Under the pieces are notes generated by a model. The model ran no database searches, was not told the DNA's origin, and saw nothing but the letters and a program-made list of their open reading frames with translations. The translations under genes and the position numbers were made by a program. This document shows positions 6,620 to 15,916 of a stretch of DNA of 64,000 nt, in pieces (the first letter of the stretch is position 1; the number at the start of each line of letters is the position of its first letter). Source of the stretch: Paenibacillus sp. MZ04-78.2 (GTDB lineage Bacteria > Bacillota > Bacilli > Paenibacillales > NBRC-103111); NCBI RefSeq assembly GCF_024213375.1, contig NZ_JANAVJ010000026.1, positions 1-64,000 of the forward strand. The letters are read 5' to 3'.

Positions 6620-8428
6620 ATGCAATCCACCGAGCGAAAAGAACACTTGCGTCAATTGAATGAGCATGTTCAGCTGTATTTTGAACGGGATTGGTTCGAG
6701 GAACTGCACGACCGGGCGCAGCGCAACGGTCCGTGGGATGACTGGACGATGTTCCGGCTGGCCGAGGAGGCCGAGCAATCGGGGTTGATCCGCAGCTTCG
6801 ACGAGCTCCAGTGCATGTCGCATTTGCCGAATCTGGTGCCGATGGATCATCAGATCGATACCGCCAAAAAAGTACTGACCGAAATGCGCGGACGGGCCAT
6901 TCTGGCGGACGAGGTCGGGCTGGGCAAAACGATCGAGGCCGGCCTCATTCTCAAGGAGTACATGATCCGCGGACTTGTCCGCAAGGCGCTCATTCTCGTG
7001 CCCGCTTCGCTGGTGCTGCAATGGGTGCGCGAGCTGAACCAGAAATTCGGCATTTCCGCCGTCGCCCAGAAAAAAGAATACATGTGGGCCGCGAACGATG
7101 TCGTGGTCGCTTCGATGGATACGGCCAAGCGCGACCCGCACCGGGACATCGTGCTCGGGCTGGAATACGATATGTTGATCGTGGACGAGGCGCACAAGCT
7201 GAAGAACAAAAAGACGACCAACTACCAATTTATCAACGAGCTGCGCAAAAAGTACTGCCTGCTGCTGACGGCGACGCCGGTGCAGAACGACTTGAAGGAG
7301 CTGTATAACCTGATTACCTTGCTCAAGCCGGGGCAGCTTGGCGGTCAGGGCAGCTTTCAGGCGAATTTCGTTGTGGACAAACGGATTCCAAAGAACGAGG
7401 AGCAGCTTCAGCACGAGCTGAGCAAGGTCATGATCCGCAACCGGCGCAGCGACGGCAATGTGAATTTCACCAAACGGATCGTGCGCAATATCCCTTTGCA
7501 GCTCTCGCCCGAAGAGCAGGCGCTGTACGACGGCGTGACCCGCTTCGTCCGCGGGCGCTACGAGGAGTCCGGCGGCGATATCGGCAGCATTTTGTCGCTT
7601 GTTACGCTGCAGCGCGAAGTGTGCTCCAGCCGGGATGCGGTATTCATCACACTCGTCAACCTGTTCAAGAAAACGGAAGAGGACTCGCCGCTTCGCGCTA
7701 AAATCTGGGAGCTTGTCGAGCTGATCCGCAGCATCAAAGCGAACACGAAGGCCGAAAAAGTGATGGAGCTGATCGGCGACATCGGGGAAAAAGTAATTAT
7801 TTTCACGGAGTACCGCGCGTCTCAGGAATATTTGCTGCAATATTTGAAAGAGCGGAAAATTTCCGCCGTCCCTTACCGGGGCGGTATGAACCGGGGTAAA
7901 AAAGACTGGATGATGGACTTGTTCCGCAACCGGGCCCAAGTGCTGATCGCCACCGAAGCCGGGGGCGAAGGCATCAATCTGCAATTTTGCCACCATATGA
8001 TCAACTTCGACCTTCCGTGGAACCCGATGCGGGTAGAGCAGCGGATCGGCCGCGTACACCGGCTCGGTCAGCAGGAGGACGTCAAAATCTACAACCTGTC
8101 CACCCTCGGCACCATCGAGGAGCATATCTTATCGCTGCTGCACGAGAAAATCAACATGTTCGAGCTGGTCATCGGCGAGCTGGATACGATTCTGGAGCGG
8201 TTCGAGAAAAAAGCATCGCTCGAATCGCATCTGGCCAAATTGATTTTGTCTTCGCGCAGCCAGGAGGACATCCGCCGGCAGCTTGACGACCTGGGACGCT
8301 CGTTTACCGTTGTCCGCTCCGAGGTGGAGCAAGAGTCGCAGGATAACACGCGGCTGCAAAGCGTGCTGAACGCGGTAGGCCACCCTACCCCTGAGCAGGA
8401 CCACAGCGGGGAGGAGGCACGGCTATGA
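6620..8428 (+). CDS. yqhH: SNF2-type helicase, YqhH family
   Basis: This is a 602-residue SNF2/RapA-like double-stranded DNA translocase. Motif I is ADEVGLGKTIEAG (96-108), motif II is VDEAHKLKNKK (188-198), motif III is LLTATPVQND, and motif VI VEQRIGRVHRLGQ lies near residues 473-485. The acidic N-terminus (about 70 residues) precedes the motor. AAGGAG lies 8 nt before the ATG. The stop overlaps the next start by 4 nt (ATGA), so it is translationally coupled to yqhG, as expected from the yqhH-yqhG pair next to lipM and gcv genes in Bacillus. The substrate is not known. Confidence 0.85.
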   Translation: MQSTERKEHLRQLNEHVQLYFERDWFEELHDRAQRNGPWDDWTMFRLAEEAEQSGLIRSFDELQCMSHLPNLVPMDHQIDTAKKVLTEMRGRAILADEVGLGKTIEAGLILKEYMIRGLVRKALILVPASLVLQWVRELNQKFGISAVAQKKEYMWAANDVVVASMDTAKRDPHRDIVLGLEYDMLIVDEAHKLKNKKTTNYQFINELRKKYCLLLTATPVQNDLKELYNLITLLKPGQLGGQGSFQANFVVDKRIPKNEEQLQHELSKVMIRNRRSDGNVNFTKRIVRNIPLQLSPEEQALYDGVTRFVRGRYEESGGDIGSILSLVTLQREVCSSRDAVFITLVNLFKKTEEDSPLRAKIWELVELIRSIKANTKAEKVMELIGDIGEKVIIFTEYRASQEYLLQYLKERKISAVPYRGGMNRGKKDWMMDLFRNRAQVLIATEAGGEGINLQFCHHMINFDLPWNPMRVEQRIGRVHRLGQQEDVKIYNLSTLGTIEEHILSLLHEKINMFELVIGELDTILERFEKKASLESHLAKLILSSRSQEDIRRQLDDLGRSFTVVRSEVEQESQDNTRLQSVLNAVGHPTPEQDHSGEEARL

Positions 8429-9480
8429 CGATGACGGCGGATCAAATCCGCTCCTTCGTGCTGCGCTATCTGGAGGCGGAGCAGTGCGACATTATGGAGA
8501 AGCATCCGGCTTACGTGACCGTGAAGCTGTCGCCCTCCGCCGACAAGGATTTGAATCACCGCCCTTATTACTGGAGCTTCGTCGAACGGACCGGCGTCAC
8601 CCCGGAGACGATGACGTGCACCTTCGTCTTCGACCCGGAAGCCTACCGCGAGCTGCAGCCGCACGGCCCTCCCGGCGGGCCTCAGCCCGGCGTCAGCACC
8701 GCCGCTCCCGGGCTCGCGGGCACGGCCGGGACGCCGCCCGGCGGGCCCCCCGCAGGAGCTGCGTTGCAGACGGGCACAGCTCCCGGCGGGTCACCACAGC
8801 CGCCGCAGGGAGACAGCATCCTCGGCCGCTATTTCGGCTTCGTGCCGACAGCTTTTACTGCGCGCATTCCGCGGGACGAAGTGACCTACGGCAGCCGACG
8901 GCTGGAGCAGCTGTTCGCCGCCGTCCGGGCCAAGGGCAAGTATGTCCGGCTGTTCGAGCAGCACGTGCCGGAGCAGCCCAGGCGATCCGCAACCGTGCCT
9001 TACGATACTTGGCTCGCCGTCAATTACAAGGTGGAGCTTGCCTGCGATATGAAGCGCAGCGAAATTCACTCGCTGGGCATCCAGTTGCAGACGGGCGTGA
9101 TCCGCGAGCGGTTCATGGATTGGATCGCCCCGGTCGCTTTTACGCCGCAGCTGCCCGCTCACGTCTACATTACGCCGGACCGGATTGCGCTGCCCCGCGC
9201 AGTGCTTTATCTGGAAGAGCATCTGGAAAGCAAGCTGGCCAAGTACGACCACCGCTGGGCGAAGGAAGCCCAGCTTCGGCTCGCGGATGAACAGGCCCGC
9301 GTCCGCGATTATTACGAAGCGCTGCTCAAGACCCCCGAGCCCGATCAAAGACCGGACATCGAGGCGCAGTACGCCGGGCGCTCCCGGGAAATCGAATGGC
9401 AGTACCGCCCGCGCATCCGAATATCCGCCATCAACTGCGGATTGTTCCACGTCTCCTCTGCGAAACCGCCCGTGTACTGA
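8425..9480 (+). CDS. yqhG: YqhG family protein
   Basis: YqhG proteins have no assigned function; they are coupled to the YqhH helicase and may be its partner. The 351-residue product has the conserved N-terminal block (residues 3-75), then a Pro/Gly/Ala-rich stretch of about 55 residues (78-131) that looks like a flexible linker, then the conserved C-terminal part with YFGFVPTAFTARIPRDEV and a charged helical tail. The linker DNA (8660-8815) is unusually GC-rich. Coding overlap with yqhH is 4 nt. No signal peptide or membrane segment is seen. Confidence 0.8.
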   Translation: MTMTADQIRSFVLRYLEAEQCDIMEKHPAYVTVKLSPSADKDLNHRPYYWSFVERTGVTPETMTCTFVFDPEAYRELQPHGPPGGPQPGVSTAAPGLAGTAGTPPGGPPAGAALQTGTAPGGSPQPPQGDSILGRYFGFVPTAFTARIPRDEVTYGSRRLEQLFAAVRAKGKYVRLFEQHVPEQPRRSATVPYDTWLAVNYKVELACDMKRSEIHSLGIQLQTGVIRERFMDWIAPVAFTPQLPAHVYITPDRIALPRAVLYLEEHLESKLAKYDHRWAKEAQLRLADEQARVRDYYEALLKTPEPDQRPDIEAQYAGRSREIEWQYRPRIRISAINCGLFHVSSAKPPVY

Positions 9481-9647
9481 CGAACAGGCGCGAAACGATA
9501 CGTTTTTCAGAGGAAAGTATTTTTGGACAGGCTACAGGTTCTAACAATCTTTTCGGCGCATACCTTGTACAATAAAGGCATATTCGCAGTGGAATGCGCA
9601 TAATGCCGATCTCAGGGCAACGACTCCCAAGCGAAGCAGGTGAAACT

Positions 9648-10613
9648 ATGAAAAAGCTTACGTTCGCGCTCGTCTCGCTGCTGCTCGGCACAAGCCTGCT
9701 TGCAGCCTGGCCGCTCGAATCGCCTCCCGCGCATGCGGTGCAGGAAACGAAGCCGTCGCCCCCTCCGTCCGCGCCGCCAACGGAACCGGCAACCGACATT
9801 GCCGCTCCGACGCTGCAAGCGGCCGTGGAGCGGTTTATGAAGCAGCTCGCGCTCCAGCCCGGCTTCGAGCCGTGGCAGCAGGCGTCCTGGACAAGCTATC
9901 CGCTCGGACCGGGCATGCGTGGCTGGGTCATCATCGTCAGCGCCGGAGGCTCGGAAGCGGGCTATCTGGTTCTCCACGCCGGAGAAGCGGATACGTACCG
10001 GCTGACCGAGTACGGCAAAGGCGCTTACCCGTTATTCAGCTTGCAAACGCTGCATCGAAGCTTGGTGCAGCTTGAACTTATCGAATATCCGCATCAAGCC
10101 GAGAGATTATACTTCGGTCCGCTGCAGGCGCTCTGGAAAATTACCGTGCAGAAGGCGGACCGCATCTGGTATATCGACGCCAAAACCGGCGAGGAAATGC
10201 CTTTCGCCGGCGACGCCAAGCTGCCCAAGAGCAAACCGGCGCACGCGCCAAACTCCACCAATACCGATGCCAAGCATACGATACGGGAAAGCGGACAAAC
10301 GGAGCCCGCAGAGCCTTATGCCCGGCTGCCGTGGGTGCAAAACAAATCGGGCAAGCCGCTCCCCTTCGACGATCTGAAGCAGTTGATCGCTCAAGGCAGC
10401 AAGCCGGTGTTCGCCGCCGAGCTTTACGAGGGCAGCGTCACCGTGCCGCTTCCCGTCGCAGGCTTTCAAGTGTGGTCCAGCGGGGATCGCTTCGTGCAAT
10501 TCCGGCAGGACGACGACCGCTTTCTTCCCTACGAGGCGCTGCAGCGTCTCGGCAGCTTTTACCCTGAACCTACGGTTTCTCCTCTTCCCTATATCGAAAA
10601 GCTTCCCGCCTGA
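9648..10613 (+). CDS. Secreted protein of unknown function
   Basis: The 321-residue product has a clear signal peptide: MKKLTF, a hydrophobic core LVSLLLGTSLLAAW and a likely cleavage after AHA near residue 30. A Pro-rich spacer follows, then a mixed alpha/beta body with a PepSY-like feel (WKITVQKADRIWYIDAKTGEEMPF near residues 177-200). I do not recognise the family. AGGTG lies 6 nt before the ATG; the longer frame from 9594 has a weaker start. It is transcribed after yqhG with a 167-nt gap and ends at an intrinsic terminator. Confidence 0.6.
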   Translation: MKKLTFALVSLLLGTSLLAAWPLESPPAHAVQETKPSPPPSAPPTEPATDIAAPTLQAAVERFMKQLALQPGFEPWQQASWTSYPLGPGMRGWVIIVSAGGSEAGYLVLHAGEADTYRLTEYGKGAYPLFSLQTLHRSLVQLELIEYPHQAERLYFGPLQALWKITVQKADRIWYIDAKTGEEMPFAGDAKLPKSKPAHAPNSTNTDAKHTIRESGQTEPAEPYARLPWVQNKSGKPLPFDDLKQLIAQGSKPVFAAELYEGSVTVPLPVAGFQVWSSGDRFVQFRQDDDRFLPYEALQRLGSFYPEPTVSPLPYIEKLPA

Positions 10614-10637
10614 CGGCAAGAAGCTTTTCCTTTTTTT
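10596..10637 (+). terminator. Intrinsic terminator
   Basis: GAAAAGCTTC (10596) pairs with GAAGCTTTTC (10620-10629) and is followed by CTTTTTTT. The stem overlaps the last codons of the secreted-protein gene. Confidence 0.85.
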
Positions 10638-10659
10638 ATTAGGTATTATGCTTTTGATT

Positions 10660-10890
10660 TCACTGCTCCGTTCTCTTGCTTAGGCTCCTTCCGAAGCGCC
10701 GGGCGCCCTCGCGCAAAGGCTTCGTCCACATGTCGATGGCCACCGGCAGCATGCCGAACCAGCGGTATTGCCACGGCTCCTTGCCTTCCCTCCGGTCCGC
10801 CCGTACCTGCCTCCGCACCTCCTTCGGCGTCTCGATGTACCGGACGAAACGCTCCGTTACATATTTTACAAGCTCGTCGCTTTTCGCCAT
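10660..10890 (-). CDS. YqzE-like small protein
   Basis: The 76-residue product starts MAKSDELVKYVTERFVRYIE and contains PWQYRWFGMLPVAIDMW, the pattern of the YqzE family encoded near the competence comG cluster in Bacillus. Function is unknown. It is basic (many Arg/Lys) with one short hydrophobic stretch. The ATG at 10890 has AGAGGTG 9 nt upstream; an in-frame GTG four codons earlier overlaps that site and is less likely. No comG genes are next to it here. Confidence 0.65.
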   Translation of the reverse strand: MAKSDELVKYVTERFVRYIETPKEVRRQVRADRREGKEPWQYRWFGMLPVAIDMWTKPLREGARRFGRSLSKRTEQ

Positions 10891-10986
10891 GTTGCCGTTC
10901 ACCTCTACATCCCAGTATGATCCGCACCCGGCTGCGGCAAACCTGCCTTCGTCTTATTCAAGCCGGTAACGGTCGGTCGCGTGCAA

Positions 10987-11038
10987 AAAAACACCCGGTT
11001 GCCGGGCTGCCTGCGACAGTCCGACAATCGGGTGTTTT
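10987..11038 (-). terminator. Intrinsic terminator of argS
   Basis: On the minus strand AAAACACCCG...CCG pairs with CGG...CGGGTGTTTT and runs into seven Ts. It lies 21-72 nt after the argS stop codon. Confidence 0.85.
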
Positions 11039-11058
11039 GCCATGTGATGTGATGAGGT

Positions 11059-12768
11059 TTAAACCTTCTCCGGCGCTTCCAGACCGATCAACGCCAGACC
11101 GTTCTTCAGCGTAATCCTTACGGACTCCGCGAGCGCAAGACGCGCTTTGCGCACCTCGGCATCCTCCGCCTTCAATATCTTGCATTCATGATAGAAACGG
11201 TTGAAGCTTTGCGCCAGATCGACCAAATACCGGCTGACAATGGAAGGCTCCAGCTTATGCATCGCCTGCTCGACCCGTTCCTTGAACAAGTACAACTGCC
11301 TCAGCACGCCTTGCGCCTCTTCATTCTCCAGGTGCTTCGGATCGAAGCCTTCGAACGACTGCGTCTCCGACGGATCAGCTTTGGCCAGCACGCTGCACGC
11401 CCGCGCATGCGTGTACTGCACGTAAGGACCGGTTTCGCCTTCGAAGTTCAGCGCCTCTTCCCAAGAAAAGACGATATCCTTAATCCGGTTGTTGCTCAGA
11501 TCGTTGAAAATAATCGCTCCGACGCCGACCTTGCGGGCGACATCGTCTTTATTTTCGAGATTCGGATTTTTCTCTTCGATGATTTCGCGGGTCTTCTCGA
11601 TCGCTTTGCCGAGCAGCTCCTCCAGGTTGATCACATTGCCCTTCCGGGTCGACAGCTTCGCGCCTTCCAGGCTGACTTTGCCGAACGGCACGTGCTGCAG
11701 TTGCTTCGACCAATCGTAGCCCATCAGCTCGATCACCTTGAACAACTGGTTAAAATGCAAGCTTTGACCCGCATCGGTCACATAGACGGCTCTGTCGAAA
11801 TCGTACGTCTTCTTGCGGTACTTGGCCGCTGCCACGTCGCGCGTATGATATAGCGTTCCGCCATCCTTCTTCACCATGAGCGCCGGAGGCATATTGAAAT
11901 CGTCGAGCCGGACAAGCAGCGCTCCGCCGTCTTCTTCCAGCAGGTTTTTGGCCTTCAGCTCGTCCAGCACCTCGGCCATTTTATCGTTATAGAAGCTTTC
12001 GCCGGCATACGAATCGAACTTCACGCCGAGCAGATCGTACATCTTGTGGAACTCCTTCAAGCTGATGTCCACAAACCAGCGCCACAGCCTGTGCGCCTCC
12101 TCGTCCCCCTGCTCCAGCTTCACGAACCAGGCGCGCGCCTCGTCCTCCAGCTCCGGCTTCACGTCGGCTTCATCATGGAACTTGACGTAAATGCGCTGCA
12201 GCTCGTCGATGCCACCCGCTTCGACGGCCGACTGATCCCCCCACAGCTTGTAGGCGACAATCAGCTTGCCGAACTGCGTGCCCCAATCGCCGAGATGGTT
12301 GATGCCCACGCTGTTGTAGCCCATAAAGTTGAAAATGTTATAAAGCGCATTCCCGATGACCGTCGAGCGGAGATGCCCAATATGGAACGTCTTCGCGATA
12401 TTCGGCGAAGAGAAGTCGATGACAATATTGCGTCCTTGACCGTATTCCTGCGAGCCGTAACGGTCTTGGCGCGCCACTACTTCACCGATGACTTCTTTAG
12501 CGAAATCGGCCGGGTTCAAAAATACATTAAAATAACCGGACACCGCATCCACCCGCTGAACCGATGCGTTGTCGCTCCAGCCTGCCTTCAGCTCTTCCGC
12601 AATCGCCTGCGGCGCCTTCCGAAGCTGCTTGCTAAGCTTGAAGCAGGGCAGCGACAAATCCCCCATCTGCGGATTCGGCGGATATTCGATCAGCTCCGCC
12701 AGCGCTTCCTGCGATATGCCCTCAAGCTTTGCCGCCAGCTGCCCGGCTAACCATTGTTTGTAATTCAT
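11059..12768 (-). CDS. argS: Arginyl-tRNA synthetase
   Basis: This class I synthetase charges tRNA-Arg. The 569-residue protein has the ArgS-specific N-terminal domain (residues 1-110), the HIGH signature as FHIGHLRST (128-136), a KMSKS-equivalent KLSTRKGN near residues 370-378, and the C-terminal anticodon-binding helices ending LIGLEAPEKV. The length is typical. The ATG has GGGG 10 nt upstream. I looked for a T-box leader in the 200 nt upstream and found only the terminator of the preceding gene, so regulation by T-box is not supported. Confidence 0.95.
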   Translation of the reverse strand: MNYKQWLAGQLAAKLEGISQEALAELIEYPPNPQMGDLSLPCFKLSKQLRKAPQAIAEELKAGWSDNASVQRVDAVSGYFNVFLNPADFAKEVIGEVVARQDRYGSQEYGQGRNIVIDFSSPNIAKTFHIGHLRSTVIGNALYNIFNFMGYNSVGINHLGDWGTQFGKLIVAYKLWGDQSAVEAGGIDELQRIYVKFHDEADVKPELEDEARAWFVKLEQGDEEAHRLWRWFVDISLKEFHKMYDLLGVKFDSYAGESFYNDKMAEVLDELKAKNLLEEDGGALLVRLDDFNMPPALMVKKDGGTLYHTRDVAAAKYRKKTYDFDRAVYVTDAGQSLHFNQLFKVIELMGYDWSKQLQHVPFGKVSLEGAKLSTRKGNVINLEELLGKAIEKTREIIEEKNPNLENKDDVARKVGVGAIIFNDLSNNRIKDIVFSWEEALNFEGETGPYVQYTHARACSVLAKADPSETQSFEGFDPKHLENEEAQGVLRQLYLFKERVEQAMHKLEPSIVSRYLVDLAQSFNRFYHECKILKAEDAEVRKARLALAESVRITLKNGLALIGLEAPEKV

Positions 12769-12824
12769 ACACGATGTGCCCCTTTCTTCGAACGAACGCC
12801 GCCATCCCGCAGTACGCTTTGATA

Positions 12825-12852
12825 CAAGAAAGCACCCCGGTCGGGGTGCCGT
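12825..12852 (-). terminator. Terminator between the acetyltransferase gene and argS
   Basis: GCACCCCG and CGGGGTGC form a compact stem (12832-12850) followed by TTTCTT on the minus strand. It lies 120 nt after the stop at 12971, so it most likely ends the acetyltransferase transcript. Confidence 0.7.
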
Positions 12853-12970
12853 TTTTCAACGTCGCACGTAGGTGTTGCCAGCCTTTGCATATGTTCCATT
12901 ATATCGGGCGCGAAAAACCGAGTCAAGCCGGGTTTGCTGCGTCATCTCAGGGATTTTGGCGGTTACAAGT

Positions 12971-13456
12971 TTAAAGCATTTTCTGCATCATGACGACGTC
13001 CAGCAGCTTGCCGAATTTGATACCGACCTCTCGCATCGTGCCTACGGTATCGAATCCGAACTGCCTATGAATGTGAACGCTGCTGTCGTTGCCCTCCACG
13101 ATCCGTGAAAGCACCGTATGCAATCCGGCCTTTTTCCCTTCGGCCAGCACGGCTTCCAGCAGCTTTTTCCCGAGTCCCTGACCGCGGTGCCCGTCCCGGA
13201 TATATAAGGACAGCTCCGCCGTACGCGCATAGGCGAGCCGGTCGGAGTACCGGTTCAACGCAGCCCAGCCGGGAATTAAACCGGCGTCTTCGGCGACGAC
13301 GACCGGGTAAGCTTCGCCATGCTGTTCGAACCACTCCAACTGCTGCTCCAGCGTGCGCGGAACCGTATCGAACGTCGCCAACGTCGTTAGCACGGCTTCG
13401 TTATAAATATCCAAAATGTGCGGTACATCCGCATGTCCGGCCCGTCTGATCTCCAT
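12971..13456 (-). CDS. GNAT N-acetyltransferase, phosphinothricin-acetyltransferase type
   Basis: The protein transfers an acetyl group from acetyl-CoA to a small amine. It has 161 residues with MEIRRAGHADVPHILDIYNEAV at the start and the acetyl-CoA loop RDGHRGQGLGKKLLEAVL (about residues 86-103). HRQFGFDTVGTMREVGIKFGKLLDVVMM near the C-terminus is the hallmark of the Pat/YwnH subgroup, which acetylates methionine sulfoximine and related compounds. The ATG at 13456 has GAGAGGGAG about 10 nt upstream; a GTG 7 codons earlier overlaps that site. The exact substrate cannot be told. Confidence 0.8.
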   Translation of the reverse strand: MEIRRAGHADVPHILDIYNEAVLTTLATFDTVPRTLEQQLEWFEQHGEAYPVVVAEDAGLIPGWAALNRYSDRLAYARTAELSLYIRDGHRGQGLGKKLLEAVLAEGKKAGLHTVLSRIVEGNDSSVHIHRQFGFDTVGTMREVGIKFGKLLDVVMMQKML

Positions 13457-13551
13457 TAGAAGCCCGCTCCCTCTCACAAAATCCTAATGATTTTTTCGCC
13501 TAATATAGCAAGGTTTCGGGAGAAAAGCAAGACTTCGAACAGGTAGCTGTA

Positions 13552-15087
13552 TCACAAGCCGAGCGTCTCCGTCATTTCCTTCTGCACCGCTTCATCCTTC
13601 ATCATGCTCACGGCTTTTCGGAAATCCGTGTACATCACGCGGTCTTCGTCCAGAAACGGTACCTGCTTGCGGCACTGGGCGTATACCCATGCCGTTCCCT
13701 TGCCGAGCCCGTCGGCACCGCGATAATCGGCCGCTTGCGAGCCGCAGAGCAGCTCGATGGCAACGACGTTGTATGCATTTTCGACGATTTTGGCCGCTTT
13801 CCTTGCGCCGATTGTCCCCATGCTCACATGATCCTCTTGATTCGCCGAGCTTGGAATCGAATCGACGCTGGCCGGATGCGCAAGCGACTTGTTTTCGGAA
13901 ACGAGCGAAGCCGCGGCATACTGCGCAATCATGAAGCCCGAGTTCGTACCGCCGTACTTCGTCAGAAACGGAGGCAGTCCTCCGCTCAGCTGGGGATTGA
14001 CCAGCCGTTCAATTCGCCGCTCCGATATATTCGCCAGCTCCGCCACCGCAATGGAGAGGAAATCCATCGCCAGCGCAATCGGTTGACCGTGAAAATTGCC
14101 GCCGGAGATCACTTTCTCCTGCTCGGTGAAGATGAGAGGATTATCCGTTACCGAATTCATCTCGATCACTAATTTATCGTGAATATATTGAAGCGCATCG
14201 GCCGAAGCGCCGTGAACCTGCGGTACGCAGCGCAGCGAATAAGCGTCTTGGACGCGCAGCTCCCCTTGATTCGTCATCAGACGGCTGTCTTGGGTTAGCT
14301 TACGGATATTCGAAGCGGTTTGCTGCTGCCCGGCATGCGGGCGGATATCGTGAGTTTCCGGGTCGAACGCCTGCCTCACGCCCTGCAAGGTCTCGGTGGT
14401 CAAAGCGGCAGCGCAATCGGCCCATTTGGCCAGTTGCAGCGCGTCCCAGCAAGCCAAAGCGCCGACGGCAGTCATCACTTGCGTACCGTTAATCAGAGCC
14501 AGGCCCTCTTTCGCTTCAAGCGACACCGGTACGATTCCGGCCTTGTCCATGGCTGCTTTTCCGTCCAGCTTCTCCCCCCGGAACGACGCTTCCCCTTCCC
14601 CCATCATGACCAGCGCCAAATGGGACAGTGGGGCCAAGTCGCCGCTTGCGCCGAGCGAGCCTTTCTCCGGGATCAGCGGCACGACGCCTTTGTTCAGCAT
14701 ATCGACCATCGTCTCCACGACGGAGTAACGTATCCCGGAATAGCCCTGGATCAAGGCGTTGATGCGCAGCAATACGATCGCTCTCGCCACTTCCTCCGGG
14801 AACGGATCGCCGATTCCGCAAGCGTGGCTGCGGATCAAATTCACTTGCAGCATCTTCGCGTCCTCGCTCGAAATGTACGTGTCGCTGAATTTGCCGAAGC
14901 CCGTGGTCAAGCCGTAGACGACCTTTTTCTCCGCCAGCAGCTTCTCGACGTATTGTCTGCTCTTCATTACCTTGGCTTCGATCGAAGCGTCAAGCTCGAC
15001 TCCGTAGCCGCGGCGCGCCACGAGCACGACCTCCTGCAAGGTCAGCTTGCCGCCGCCGATCGTAATAGACGCCGTTTTTATCATCAC
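13552..15087 (-). CDS. hutH: Histidine ammonia-lyase
   Basis: HutH removes ammonia from histidine to give urocanate, the first step of histidine use. The 511-residue protein carries the MIO-forming Ala-Ser-Gly (147-149) in GSLGASGDLAPLSH and the conserved YGLTTGFG (58-65). The length is standard. The start is GTG at 15087 or the adjacent ATG at 15084; AAGGAG favours the GTG. It follows hutP and a terminator-type leader. The hutU, hutI and hutG genes that follow hutH in B. subtilis are not in this window; the next gene on the strand is an acetyltransferase. Confidence 0.95.
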   Translation of the reverse strand: MMIKTASITIGGGKLTLQEVVLVARRGYGVELDASIEAKVMKSRQYVEKLLAEKKVVYGLTTGFGKFSDTYISSEDAKMLQVNLIRSHACGIGDPFPEEVARAIVLLRINALIQGYSGIRYSVVETMVDMLNKGVVPLIPEKGSLGASGDLAPLSHLALVMMGEGEASFRGEKLDGKAAMDKAGIVPVSLEAKEGLALINGTQVMTAVGALACWDALQLAKWADCAAALTTETLQGVRQAFDPETHDIRPHAGQQQTASNIRKLTQDSRLMTNQGELRVQDAYSLRCVPQVHGASADALQYIHDKLVIEMNSVTDNPLIFTEQEKVISGGNFHGQPIALAMDFLSIAVAELANISERRIERLVNPQLSGGLPPFLTKYGGTNSGFMIAQYAAASLVSENKSLAHPASVDSIPSSANQEDHVSMGTIGARKAAKIVENAYNVVAIELLCGSQAADYRGADGLGKGTAWVYAQCRKQVPFLDEDRVMYTDFRKAVSMMKDEAVQKEMTETLGL

Positions 15088-15111
15088 GAATCACTCTCCT
15101 TATAAAATGGA

Positions 15112-15172
15112 CAAAAAAAAAGAGGCCACACCAAATCAATGGTCGTGACCTCTAAACGAAACTATAAGACTA
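15112..15172 (-). promoter_or_regulatory. HutP-dependent antitermination leader of hutH
   Basis: Between hutP and hutH the minus strand carries an intrinsic terminator (AGAGGTC...GGCCTCT then nine Ts, 15112-15153). UAG triplets occur at 15170-15172, 15162-15164 and 15152-15154, spaced 5 and 7 nt. In B. subtilis HutP with histidine and Mg2+ binds spaced UAG triplets to block this terminator. The layout fits, although the spacing differs from the regular 4 nt, so binding is inferred. Confidence 0.75.
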
Positions 15173-15220
15173 TGGTCTGCAATTATTCAATTGAAACGCC
15201 TGAAACTGCGATCCGGTCAT

Positions 15221-15694
15221 TCAAATATGATTGATACCGAAGCCCAGCACCTCGTGCTCGAAGCCTTTTTTCGGAGCGCCGATCGTGCCGTACATGCATA
15301 CGCAGATCCATTCCCCTTCGTCCGGCTGATCCTCCCCGGTTGACAAAGGGCCGCGAACGATGGCGAAGGTCAGCCCTACCGTACGCAATACATCCCGAAT
15401 CTGCGGGGTTCCGCGGCTTACCCCCTGCAACGCCTCAAGAATCGCGTGGTACAAGCCGTGCGTCTCCCGGTACCGCTTTTCGTCGATGATCCGATTGTTT
15501 TTGGCAGCCGTTTCGATGGCCGCAACGACTTTCGCGCTGTCCATGGAGCCGACTTTCCCGACGGTATGCCGGTAACCGCCCGCTTCCAGCTTACGTACGA
15601 TATCCGCCCCCAGCGCATGGTCGTGCATCATCGCCAATAAGGCGGTTAATTTGCCGATCGTAGAAGGAATCCCTTGCTGGCCCGTCACTTGCAT
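15221..15694 (-). CDS. hutP: HutP, histidine-responsive antiterminator
   Basis: HutP is an RNA-binding hexamer that opens the hut operon when histidine is present. The 157-residue product shows the family signatures GKVGSMDSAKVVAAIETAAK (46-65), YRETHGLYHAILEALQGVSRG and the C-terminal GTIGAPKKGFEHEVLGFGINHI, including histidines of the metal/ligand site. The start is ATG at 15694 although the ribosome site (AGGAAAGGGG) is very close; GTG two codons on would have better spacing. It precedes hutH by 134 nt containing the HutP target. Confidence 0.92.
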   Translation of the reverse strand: MQVTGQQGIPSTIGKLTALLAMMHDHALGADIVRKLEAGGYRHTVGKVGSMDSAKVVAAIETAAKNNRIIDEKRYRETHGLYHAILEALQGVSRGTPQIRDVLRTVGLTFAIVRGPLSTGEDQPDEGEWICVCMYGTIGAPKKGFEHEVLGFGINHI

Positions 15695-15916
15695 GCCCCT
15701 TTCCTGCGAAAAGCCACAATAAAAATAAAAAAGACGCTACAACAGCAAATGGGAAAGCTTCTTCCCGCTCCCATAAAACTTGCCTTGTATCGACCCGACT
15801 ATACGCTAAATTGTCTAAAAGGATTTTACTCATCGCTAAAGTACCTGATGAAATTGTATCATACATCATGCGGGTTGACAACGAGGCGCCGAGCAACGAA
15901 ATCCATAATGACAAAA

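Noticed and set aside
6593-8125. 510-codon minus-strand frame
   Set aside because: It is antisense to the SNF2 helicase gene, whose motifs are unmistakable; the opposite translation has no domain.
12769-12970. T-box leader of argS
   Set aside because: A TGGCAACACC-like stretch lies near 12870-12885, but there is no stem I with specifier loop or antiterminator pairing in the 200 nt available; the hairpin is better explained as terminator of the preceding gene.
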